Source: Basidiobolus meristosporus CBS 931.73 (Eukaryota; Basidiobolomycota; Basidiobolomycetes; Basidiobolales; Basidiobolaceae). Taken from it: a stretch of DNA of 64,000 nucleotides. Of this stretch, positions 41,518 to 50,169 are shown piece by piece. The stretch spans positions 58,436-122,435 of the forward strand of contig MCFE01000227.1 of the NCBI GenBank assembly GCA_002104905.1. Direction: 5' to 3'. How positions within the stretch are numbered: the first letter of the stretch is position 1; every line of letters begins with the position of its first letter. A program made the translations under genes and the position numbers. The notes beneath the pieces were generated by a model. The model was not told where the DNA came from and did no database searches. It saw nothing but the letters and a program-made list of their open reading frames with translations.

Positions 41518-42585
41518 TCAAACGACAATCAATGGTTTGCTTAAACACTTGACCATCTCAACCTGAAGACCATACTCATTAATCAACTGCTTGATTCTGT
41601 TGCAGTGCTTCAGGTTGGCAGGCCGTGAGAGGCTCTCATAATTCATCAACTTCTCATTCTCTGTACAGATGAAAGTGTTGGGACGAACGCCCCTTAAGTG
41701 TAGCTGGTCTTTGATTACACGACAGGTGGAATGAGCCACTGCTCGGCGGAAGAGATTGTGCTCAGGGCGATCAACTCCACTCAAACATACATCCACATTG
41801 ACTCTGAGGATACCCAGTGCCCGGGCGTGTGCCGTGATATCTTGGCATCCCATGCGAGCGATCTCCTCCCGAGAGAGTCTGCTTTGTCTTCTCAACCCAA
41901 GACATACATCCACATTCACGTTGATTCCTAGTACGTGGAGTCTTGCGACGATATCTGGGCAGCTTCGGCGTTCTCTCTCCTCTTCAACATGACGACCAGT
42001 GCTGAGGAAGGCAAATCTACCACCTTCACCACTGGCCCAGTTTTCATGATCAAGACATACTTTCTCACTAACAGTTATTCCTATCACCCTTGCTAACTCA
42101 ATAGTGCTTCTGCAGGTTAATCTGGAATAGTCCACGTCTCTCCATCCCATCCTTCTGAAACCATCTTGGGATACTTGCTGACACACTTCACGCTCCACCT
42201 CAACATGGAGCTCCCTCAGCCTCTCAACAATCCTTTGACAATGATGCTCATGCTCGTTTTCTCTTCCGCCTTCCCTACTGGGCACCTCATTTATGGGACA
42301 AACTAGAACACCAACACGAATCCCGTGTTCATGTGCCTTTCGAACGAGTTCGTTACACTTCAACTCGGCAGGATCGCGTAGCTCGGAATCTCCATTGCTG
42401 ACGGCAGGAAAGTCGGCTACGCACTTCTCAACGGGGATACCTGCCGAGTAGCGAGTGTTCAGATGGGTCACCAATTCCTGACAGTAGCTTGTCCCAACCG
42501 GAGGGGTGTAGGCTCTCTCCACCACATGGCCAGAGGCTAGAAGCGCGCCAGATACGATGAACAAAAGCTTACCGATAGAAAGCAT
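41518..42585 (-). CDS. Secreted cysteine-pair repeat protein, 8 modules
   Basis: This encodes 355 aa from ATG 42585 (M-L-S-I-G-K-L-L-F-I-V). The signal peptide ends near A-L-L-A-S-G and is followed by V-V-E-R-A-Y-T-P-P-V-G, almost the same leader as in the other four family members. Eight modules follow, opening C-Q-E-L, C-N-E-L, C-Q-R-I, C-R-S-T, C-P-D-I, C-Q-D-I, C-R-V-I and C-N-R-I; module 6 is the x19 type. All 16 cysteines are module boundaries. Modules 5-6 with their linker (L-S-R-E-E-I-A-R-M) match the last pair of the 582-aa protein (L-T-K-E-E-I-D-N-M). Its ending L-S-K-P-L-I-V-V parallels M-D-K-P-V-V-F-T of the 276-aa proteins. It therefore links the short and long forms. Function unknown. 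Confidence 0.85.
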   Translation of the reverse strand: MLSIGKLLFIVSGALLASGHVVERAYTPPVGTSYCQELVTHLNTRYSAGIPVEKCVADFPAVSNGDSELRDPAELKCNELVRKAHEHGIRVGVLVCPINEVPSREGGRENEHEHHCQRIVERLRELHVEVEREVCQQVSQDGFRRMGWRDVDYSRLTCRSTIELARVIGITVSEKVCLDHENWASGEGGRFAFLSTGRHVEEERERRSCPDIVARLHVLGINVNVDVCLGLRRQSRLSREEIARMGCQDITAHARALGILRVNVDVCLSGVDRPEHNLFRRAVAHSTCRVIKDQLHLRGVRPNTFICTENEKLMNYESLSRPANLKHCNRIKQLINEYGLQVEMVKCLSKPLIVV

Positions 42586-42654
42586 TCTTGAGATGTTCAC
42601 CCTGGTGGAGAAAAAGAGAGCAAGAAGAGTGGGGATTCGTTATGTGGAATCGCC

Positions 42655-42664
42655 CGCTTATATA
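42655..42664 (-). promoter_or_regulatory. TATA box of the 355-aa gene
   Basis: Reads gtatataagc on the reverse strand, about 75 bp upstream of ATG 42585, the same spacing as in the 276-aa paralogues. Confidence 0.5.
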
Positions 42665-42857
42665 CGGAATTGGTATATTTTCTGGCAGGCAATAGGGCGT
42701 ACCTCTATCATCCATCAGCCCACCCTTTCGGGAGTTTAGATACACCACCTGAATCGCATCCAGACAATAGGATCAAAGCACATCGGATAGTTGCATTGCT
42801 GGAGAACAATCGTGTCGATACTTTAATGAAAAGAACATTGGGGGGAAGGGACGGGGG

Positions 42858-43424
42858 TTAGATTCCATCATCGATCAGATCCATCTTGGGCTGACTATTC
42901 GGTATCATGGCATCAATACCGATGGCCCCCTTCAACCCCTCTTCTCTAATCTCCTCATTCTCCTTTTTGCGTTGGTCGCTTGCGAGCTCCTCCCCGTTGA
43001 GTTCGGAGAATTCTTTGGCGCTCAGGTCACCCAGCACCACCCTCTTACGCAGCTCGGGGTTGTTTTGGTCCTTCAGATTCAGCACTTTCGACCGGATGTT
43101 GCTTTTATACTCGTGGTTTGTAGCGTGCTCCTCGGAGTAGATCTCTATATGCAAGACAGTTTTTGCGGTTGGTCAGTAACTGGAGCCTGGAAGCGTTGGG
43201 TGGATATGTCAGGCTGTTCAGGAGTGGGGCCGAAAAATACCTGCTTCTATGTTGACCGCTTTCTGGAGCAATATCGACTCCTGCTTCTCATTGGCGACTG
43301 GGTCCTCTTTCAAGGCCTCAAAGATCATCTGCACGCCTGTCATGAATGGTTGAGTGGCCAGTTGCGGTGCTCAGAGATGCGCTAACCTACCTTTCTCTCG
43401 GGTTTCGTCGAGTTTGTCGGACAT
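42858..43424 (-). CDS. TFIIS central-domain-only protein (three exons)
   Basis: Exons 43391-43424, 43241-43336 and 42858-43144 join to 138 aa; introns of 54 and 96 nt are GT-AG. The protein is essentially one TFIIS central domain (domain II): V-Q-M-I-F-E-A-L, A-V-N-I-E-A-E-I-Y, Y-K-S-N-I-R-S-K-V-L-N-L-K-D, N-P-E-L-R-K-R-V, G-D-L-S-A-K-E-F, E-E-L-A-S-D-Q-R-K-K. In TFIIS this part docks on RNA polymerase II. The N-terminal LW domain and, more strikingly, the C-terminal zinc ribbon with its catalytic acidic pair are missing; the frame ends 22 residues after the domain and nothing like a zinc ribbon lies downstream. It might bind the polymerase without stimulating cleavage. No lesion is visible, so it looks like a real short gene. 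Confidence 0.8.
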
Positions 43425-43664
43425 TTTTTGGGAAGGAAATGGATTCCTTTGGCTTTACTCGTAAGCCACATATTTATTGAGATAGATGACGTTGAGATCA
43501 CATCATGTCAGCATACCACCTGAATGACAGGCAGATCACACCGTCATGTCTAGCGTACAATGGGATTGGATTGGATTGGATTTATGTTTACAGAAGTGGG
43601 ATTTATTGTGGGATATAACACGGTGGCTGTTAATATACAAAAGATGCAAGATTCCACCCACACA

Positions 43665-44669
43665 TTACCAATCGTTGACAGCGCAAGCATGAATGCTGCT
43701 ACTGTTTTGAGTGCATTGACCTCCGCGGTCCAACGAGAAGCTCCAGTTGTGCTTGGAGCAGATCAGATTGTTTCCAACGACAATTCCCTGTTCGAGGTGA
43801 GTGTTAGTACTTCGGAACGGGTGGCGTTTGTGCTGGTGGATTACCTTGGAGGAAAGATCGACCCTCTTATGTGGGCAGTATCTATCCACTTCGTATACCT
43901 GTCCATTGCCCGCCGACACTCTGATACGGTTGCCATTGGCCTGAATACGGCCGGGTCCGGGGAGATACTTGAGTCTATTTTGGTTTGGGTTGTCTACTTT
44001 TACCAAACCAGCATTCTTGTTGCTGGGGGATTCGCTGATCTCCTCTTCGGAAGAACTGCTGGAGCTGGAACTCATACTCTCCGCCAGCTTGGCCTCACTT
44101 CCATTCCCTGGTTCCTGCGAGCGCAACCCCTCCCTTGCCAAGCGCTTCTCCATTTTCTTTTGCTTTTTCTTGATCTTTTTCTCGATCTTCAATCGCCGAT
44201 ACTCCTCCTCTGATGGATAGATATGAGGATCTGGGACACACTAGGTCGAATGAAGAGGATTTGTTTCGTACCTGGTTTGGCCAATCCGATCTGGATGGAT
44301 TTCTTTAGCAAATCCTTGACAAGTGGTAGAAGTTCGATCACCTATTCGCGCGGGTTGAATAGACGTGTCGATATGGTGAGTTTGTACGCTCCAGTGTGAA
44401 ATCCCAACCCTTTCTTCAACTTCGCTTACCTTCCAGCTCTCTTCGCTGAGATCCCTCAAATCTCGAACCGCATATAGTCGATGTTTCTCTAGTATGGTCA
44501 AATCATCGTTGACATCCTTACGGTTCCAACTTCTCTCGGAAGCGATTTGCTCCAACAGAGTGGATGCTTTCTACGGGAAGCGTCAAACCGCATTAGCCTC
44601 TTGGTGTAGTGCAAAAAGGGACGCCCCGAACGAGCCGTACCATGCTGTCCGGAAAAGAGACTTCTCCAT
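43665..44669 (-). CDS. Rieske [2Fe-2S] protein with N-terminal helical (SAM-like) region
   Basis: Well-supported exons on the reverse strand are 44430-44570, 44272-44341 and 43665-44230 (258 codons); introns of 88 and 41 nt are GT-AG. The start is less certain: ATG 44669 joins in frame only through an 18-nt intron (44571-44588). The N-terminal part (L-E-K-H-R-L-Y-A-V-R-D-L-R-D-L-S, L-L-P-L-V-K-D-L-L) is helical and resembles a SAM-type domain. A Lys-rich helix and a Ser8/Glu3 linker follow. The C-terminal domain is Rieske: C-P-H-K-R-V-D-L (about 43870-43893) and C-S-K-H-N-W-S-F-S-L (about 43735-43763) supply the two Cys and two His of a 2Fe-2S cluster. The partner is unknown. In some fungi such a Rieske tail is fused to a metallo-beta-lactamase fold, which is not seen here. 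Confidence 0.72.
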
Positions 44670-45619
44670 TGGAAGAGCCTAAAGCGAGTTGACCAAATAG
44701 GTTAAAACCAAGACTGGTTCAGGATGGTGGCCAGATCGAGTACCAACCTTGACTTGTATTTGGGAGATTGTTTACAAATGCGTCAAATATTCCGCCACCT
44801 CCAAATTCTTTCCCCTTGTGCTTTCCCATATGAAAGATTGACTTCGTTGTTATCTAAAATAAAATTTCAACCTTACAAAGTTGGAAAATTCGGTGAAATA
44901 AGGTGGGGTAACGCAGAAGATCATGTGACGAGCGGCCTGCCCCTGATTGGAGCCATCAGTCAATACTCGATTCCCGAAACCATGTGTCTTAGTAGAGAGG
45001 CAAACCATTTCGGAATGAGCCTTTTGGAGTGAATCATACGGAGCAGACCTTTCCCTAGCAGCTCATACCAGAACATTTTGCAGTTGGATCAAAGGGCCTT
45101 TTTAAGACATTCTTCGAAAAAGGCATCTAATAATTGCCAAAAATTTGCTTGCAATACTATTTCCCGGAAGCACTAATCGCGTGGATTTCAAGTACGTCCC
45201 AAGCCATTTGTAGGGGAATATTTGGGGGGAGGCTTAGTCAATTCAGTCAATTAGATAAGATACCTTCCCATAAGTAGTAAGCTCCTTTGCGAATACCTAG
45301 CGCTCCGGTTATACGCTTTCCCAAGATTGTTCCCAACAGAACAATCCGTAGGTTCTGCAAACAATTCTTTATCTACGGCTGTACCTATCTTGGACGGTGC
45401 CGATACATCCAAATACTGAGCGTAACCCACTGGCGGCCCGTGGGATTGTCGAATAGAGAGTGGTATCAGGCACGTCCATAAAGTACTACGATTTATTGGT
45501 TTCAAAGTTTTCATCAACAATCAATGTACGGAAATAGGTGTCGGTATAAATTACTCTATTATCTAGTTAAATTGAATATACATTCCAGAATGGAGATAGA
45601 GATATAGGTCTATCGAACT
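44670..45619. other. Intergenic region, no supported gene
   Basis: About 0.95 kb between the Rieske gene start and the downstream side of the first ammonium permease. Open frames of 102 codons (+, 44724) and 89 codons (-, 45251-45520) exist but show no domain and no paralogue. The latter could be a small gene or a remnant. Confidence 0.4.
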
Positions 45620-45674
45620 TTAACGTTCCTCCTCGGGAGTAGAGGAAGCAGGTGCAGCTTCTTCAGGAGTGGAG

Positions 45675-47180
45675 TTAACAGGAACAATGGCAGGTACCTC
45701 TTCGGGAGTGGTGTTCAACGGAATCAACGACGGGTACCTCCTCGGGAGTGGTGTTAACGGGAGCAACGGCAGGCACCTCTTCGGGAGTGGCGTTAATGGG
45801 AACGATGGTAGGAATCTCTTCAGCGGTGGCCATTTGTTCAGGCGCACTAGTCATTTTCTCGCCCTTTTCGGCGTCGTGTCCATGACCATGAGCAGGCTCC
45901 ATGAATCCGTAGGCAGTTTCTCCCAAAATGGCAAGATCGGTACCAAGATCTTCCTCATCATCGCGGAGACGGAGACGAAGTCCGCACTTAAGCATCACCC
46001 AAAGAATAAGATAGGTCATTCCGAAGGACCAGACAGAGGATGCGGCAATAGCGGCCATTTGGATGGGCAATTGGATCCAGTGTCTGTCGAACCAGCCACC
46101 GAGGGGAACATTGGTGGCACCTGGGGGATATCCCATAGCAATGACTGCTTGCTCGGCAAAGATACCGTTCATGAAAGTACCTACGATACCACTCACGTAA
46201 TGGACGGCGAACACATCGAGGCAATCATCGAAGGGGAACAAGATGTTCTTGTACAAGACACAGACGTAGCAAATAATGGCTCCGAAGAATCCGAAAGCCA
46301 AAGAAGAGCTGGGGGTGACGAATCCGGATGCGGGAGTGATGGTAGCAAGACCAGCAACAGCTCCAGTACAGATACCGACCAACGACCACTTCTTGGTACG
46401 AAGGAAGTCGATGTAGACCCAGACGGCTCCACCAACAGCTCCGGCAATGTGAGTGACGATGACAGCGTTGGCGGCTCTTCCGTCGGCAGCTCCTTCACTT
46501 CCTCCGTTGAAGCCGAACCATCCGAACCACAAGAAGGCGGTACCCAAGAACACAAAGGCAACGTTGTTGGGAGTGAAGTGACCGTGCTTGCTATAATCCT
46601 TTCTGTCACCGATCAAAAGGGCGTAGGCTCCAGCGGCAGCTCCTGATCCAAGATGCACAGCAATACCGCCGGCGAAATCGTGAACACCAAGTTGGTACAA
46701 CCAACCCTTAGGATTCCACACCCACATGGCAATCACGTTGTACACCAAGGTGGACCAGACAAACAAGAAGATCACAACAGGTCCGATCTTCATACGCTCA
46801 GCGGTAGATCCGAAGGCAAGGGCCGGAGTGATGATTGCGAACATGCACTGGTAGATGAAGTAGGTTCCACTGGGAATGGTGGGGGCGTTGGGATGAGGCT
46901 CATTGCCAACATGGCGGGCAATGATATGGTGCAGATTACCGATGAAGTTGTTGTTCGTAGTGACACTGTAGGTGAGAGAGTATCCCCAGAAGTACCACTG
47001 GATGGTGACCACACAGGTGGAGATCATCATGAGGAACATGAGGGAGAGGGTGTGATTAGTTCTGGCAAGACCACCATAGAAGAACCCGAGACCGAGGCAC
47101 ATGATGAAGACTAGGGCAGTGGATGTGAGCATCCACGCGTTATCGCCATGGTTGACGACGGAGGCTACGTTCAGGTCCAT
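45675..47180 (-). CDS. Ammonium permease, AMT/MEP family (first of tandem pair; frameshifted tail)
   Basis: This encodes 501 aa from ATG 47180 (M-D-L-N-V-A-S); no introns. Eleven hydrophobic segments follow, as in AMT/MEP/Rh channels. Key residues are present: D168 in V-H-D-F-A-G-G, the pore twin-histidines H176 (A-V-H-L-G-S-G) and H327 (F-A-V-H-Y-V-S-G), W153/W155, and the family block G-S-T-A-E-R. The cytosolic tail has D-L-G-T-D-L-A-I-L-G-E-T-A-Y-G-F, then a repeat of the type T-P-E-E-V-P-x-x-x-P-x-N. After V-P-V-V the repeat continues only in the neighbouring frame (to a stop at 45620), so a 1-nt indel has replaced the last 34 residues or so by V-E-H-H-S-R-R-G-T-C. Transport should be unaffected. 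It takes up ammonium at the plasma membrane. Confidence 0.93.
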   Translation of the reverse strand: MDLNVASVVNHGDNAWMLTSTALVFIMCLGLGFFYGGLARTNHTLSLMFLMMISTCVVTIQWYFWGYSLTYSVTTNNNFIGNLHHIIARHVGNEPHPNAPTIPSGTYFIYQCMFAIITPALAFGSTAERMKIGPVVIFLFVWSTLVYNVIAMWVWNPKGWLYQLGVHDFAGGIAVHLGSGAAAGAYALLIGDRKDYSKHGHFTPNNVAFVFLGTAFLWFGWFGFNGGSEGAADGRAANAVIVTHIAGAVGGAVWVYIDFLRTKKWSLVGICTGAVAGLATITPASGFVTPSSSLAFGFFGAIICYVCVLYKNILFPFDDCLDVFAVHYVSGIVGTFMNGIFAEQAVIAMGYPPGATNVPLGGWFDRHWIQLPIQMAAIAASSVWSFGMTYLILWVMLKCGLRLRLRDDEEDLGTDLAILGETAYGFMEPAHGHGHDAEKGEKMTSAPEQMATAEEIPTIVPINATPEEVPAVAPVNTTPEEVPVVDSVEHHSRRGTCHCSC

Positions 47181-47994
47181 TGTTGTATCAAACTTGACGT
47201 GAACTTCACTTGACGCTTTCACAGCCGATATTTATACATTCATGGTAAAGAAATGTTGCAACAGAAGGTGGCCGTACCTCAACATGAAAAAGGAATGTGG
47301 CTTCCTTCTAGACTGTTATTTGAACTCAACTGTTATCAAGACCTTCCGCACTCTTACTTTTGCTTAAAGAACCTTCCTCACAACGAAGCATTGGCCAATC
47401 AATCGCATCCGAGATCCGAATCTAAACAGAATTTTTTCCCAAAATGTGAAATGGAAATTTATTTGGAACTTGGTAATTATTGGATGTTTCCAATTCGAAT
47501 GTATTAATCAGAAATCGGTACCGGGATTGCGATTTGGTAGATATCCCTCTGCTCATTAGCCGATTTTGGGACTTGATTGATCTTAGAAAGTGCTACTCAA
47601 TTTGCATTTGCCATGTTGATCTGGATGGTGGGAGTGGTGTCGTTCCTAGGTCGCGGAAAAGGGGGTAAAACACGTGGTTGTTTACTCCATCCCACGACTT
47701 TGTTCAAAGCAAAGTAAATATGGAAATATGCAAGTAACTGAAACATTTACATAGCTTTAGTTCTTGCAGACGAGTTGTTGATAGATGGAATTCTGTGATG
47801 GAAAATGGGGGAGTGATTTGTTTTCATGAGTACTTTATTGTAAAGGTCTATTAGATAGGTATCTATATATGTATCCGAAAGAAACGACGCGTTCATAAAA
47901 ATATTACATTGAATAAAGAGATTGAATATCTGTCCGGGAACGCTCTCTAAGCTTGAACTATTCCCGAGTGTACAAGGAGGTACTCCACATTAAA
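47181..47994. other. Intergenic region between the ammonium permease genes
   Basis: Holds the promoter of the first permease gene and the 3' flank of the second. No other gene is supported. One GATAA core (reverse strand, within gttatcaag near 47333) could be a GATA-factor site, but single cores are expected by chance. Confidence 0.45.
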
Positions 47995-49596
47995 CTACTG
48001 AGTTTCTTCAGCTGGAGTTTCTTCTGCACTAGGAGTGGAGACGACCGCTACTTCCGTGGCGGAAGTGGAGGATTCTCCTTCAGGTGTTTTCTGAATTTGG
48101 GTTATGGAGCCGGTCGATAGACGAGCAATTGAACCACTGGCCATTCCGATCATAGAGTTACGTTCGGCCTTGGCTGCAGCTGCAACTTCAGCTACTTCCG
48201 AGTTGGACGAAATTGGAACGATATTAGGTAATTCGGGGACTGCTTCCATTTGTTCGGGAGCACTGGTCATTTTCTCGCCCTTTTCGGGGTCATGACCATG
48301 ACCATGAGCAGGCTCCATGAATCCGTAGGCAGTTTCTCCCAAAATGGCAAGATCGGTACCAAGATCTTCCTCATCATCGCGGAGACGGAGACGAAGTCCG
48401 CACTTAAGCATCACCCAAAGAATAAGATAGGTCATTCCGAAGGACCAAACGGAAGCTGCTCCAATACCAGCCATTTGGATGGGCAACTGGATCCAGTGTC
48501 TGTCGAACCAGCCACCGAGGGGAACATTGGTGGCACCTGGGGGATATCCCATAGCAATGACTGCTTGCTCGGCAAAGATACCGTTCATGAAAGTACCTAC
48601 GATACCACTCACGTAATGGACGGCGAACACATCGAGGCAATCATCGAAGGGGAACAAGATGTTCTTGTACAAGACACATGCGTAGCAAATAATGGCTCCG
48701 AAGAATCCGAAAGCCAAAGAAGAACTGGGGGTGACGAATCCGGATGCGGGAGTGATGGTGGCAAGACCAGCAACAGCTCCAGTACAGATACCGACCAACG
48801 ACCACTTCTTGGTACGAAGGAAGTCGATGTAGACCCAGACGGCTCCACCAACAGCTCCAGCAATGTGAGTGACGATGACAGCGTTGGCGGCTCTTCCGTC
48901 GGCAGCTCCTTCACTTCCTCCGTTGAAGCCGAACCATCCGAACCACAAGAAGGCGGTACCCAAGAACACAAAGGCAACGTTGTTGGGAGTGAAGTGACCG
49001 TGCTTGCTATAATCCTTTCTGTCACCGATCAAAAGGGCGTAGGCTCCAGCGGCAGCTCCTGATCCAAGATGCACAGCAATACCACCGGCGAAATCGTGAA
49101 CACCAAGCTTGTACAACCAACCCTTAGGATTCCACACCCACATGGCAATCACGTTGTACACCAAGGTGGACCAGACAAACAAGAAGATCACAACAGGTCC
49201 GATCTTCATACGCTCAGCGGTAGATCCGAAGGCAAGGGCTGGAGTGATGATTGCGAACATGCACTGGTAGATGAAGTAGGTTCCACCGGGAATGGTGGGG
49301 GCGTTGGGATGAGGCACATTGTCGACATGGCGGGCAATGATATGGTGCAGATTACCGATGAAGTTGTTGTTCGTAGTGACACTGTAGGTGAGAGAGTATC
49401 CCCAGAAGTACCACTGGATGGTGACCACACAGGTGGAGATCATCATGAGGAACATGAGGGAGAGGGTGTGATTAGTTCTGGCAAGACCACCATAGAAGAA
49501 CCCGAGACCGAGGCACATGATGAAGACTAGGGCAGTGGATGTGAGCATCCACGCGTTATCTCCATGGTTGATGGGGGAAGCAACGTTCAGATCCAT
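47995..49596 (-). CDS. Ammonium permease, AMT/MEP family (second of tandem pair)
   Basis: This encodes 533 aa from ATG 49596. The transmembrane core (residues 1 to about 445) is nearly identical to the neighbouring permease; the few differences include P-I-N for V-V-N near the start, H-V-D-N-V-P for H-V-G-N-E-P in an external loop, K163 for Q and G377/G379 for A/A near the last helix. D168, H176 and H327 are all kept. After E-K-M-T-S-A-P-E-Q-M the tails are unrelated: this one is Ser/Ala/Glu-rich (A-A-A-A-K-A-E-R-N, S-T-G-S-I-T-Q-I-Q-K-T-P-E) and ends E-E-T-P-A-E-E-T-Q. The upstream sequences also differ. This suggests duplication with later homogenisation of the core and separate regulation of each copy. 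Confidence 0.95.
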   Translation of the reverse strand: MDLNVASPINHGDNAWMLTSTALVFIMCLGLGFFYGGLARTNHTLSLMFLMMISTCVVTIQWYFWGYSLTYSVTTNNNFIGNLHHIIARHVDNVPHPNAPTIPGGTYFIYQCMFAIITPALAFGSTAERMKIGPVVIFLFVWSTLVYNVIAMWVWNPKGWLYKLGVHDFAGGIAVHLGSGAAAGAYALLIGDRKDYSKHGHFTPNNVAFVFLGTAFLWFGWFGFNGGSEGAADGRAANAVIVTHIAGAVGGAVWVYIDFLRTKKWSLVGICTGAVAGLATITPASGFVTPSSSLAFGFFGAIICYACVLYKNILFPFDDCLDVFAVHYVSGIVGTFMNGIFAEQAVIAMGYPPGATNVPLGGWFDRHWIQLPIQMAGIGAASVWSFGMTYLILWVMLKCGLRLRLRDDEEDLGTDLAILGETAYGFMEPAHGHGHDPEKGEKMTSAPEQMEAVPELPNIVPISSNSEVAEVAAAAKAERNSMIGMASGSIARLSTGSITQIQKTPEGESSTSATEVAVVSTPSAEETPAEETQ

Positions 49597-50169
49597 CGCA
49601 AAATGTTCACAAATTAACGTTCTAACTGTACGACGATTTGCGCGAACCCGCAATTATATAGAAAAAAGAAGCCATGATAAAATAACCATATATGGCAATA
49701 AAAAACCTTTAGTTTTGATGACCAAATCAGGACGCTCAACGACTGTCTAGTTCAATCGAGTTTGGTTTGATAAGCCTGATTTGTCCAGCCATGGAATAGG
49801 GGCAGATGGATCATTCTATTATAGATGATTCAGAAATAGCACGTGTAAACATTTTGCGGGAAAACCAAAGATTTCGAAGTATATTTGCAAGAGGCGTTCG
49901 GAATTGGTGGAATGTATACTGATTCTGGTCAGGCCCTATGGTAGTTGCAGTAGAAAGCTGAAAGCAGTGACAGATGATGTAGGTAAAATATTTACCACGG
50001 ATGAGAAGACAGTATCCGTAGTCGATACCGCTAAGCCTTCACTGCCACTTTAGCTGGATCAATCTTTTTTGCTCCTCTTCGGTAGCAAAATTGCATAATT
50101 TACTCGATTTCCCAAAAATATTGAAATAAGGAAATTGAATGTTCATGTGGATTTCAACTGTAAACTCCG
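49597..50169. promoter_or_regulatory. Divergent intergenic region
   Basis: Shared upstream region of the second ammonium permease (-) and the 352-aa gene (+). A GATAAG core lies near 49767-49772. No gene is supported inside. Confidence 0.4.

Noticed and set aside
45251-45520. An 89-codon reverse-strand frame as a gene
   Set aside because: No domain, paralogue or clear promoter; left as a possible small gene within the intergenic entry.
45669-49062. Long forward-strand frames (325 and 270 codons) over the ammonium permeases
   Set aside because: Antisense shadows of the two permease genes; they are similar to each other only because the genes are.
47181-50169. GATA-factor sites controlling the ammonium permeases
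   Set aside because: Only single GATAA cores are seen in each upstream region, which is expected by chance.
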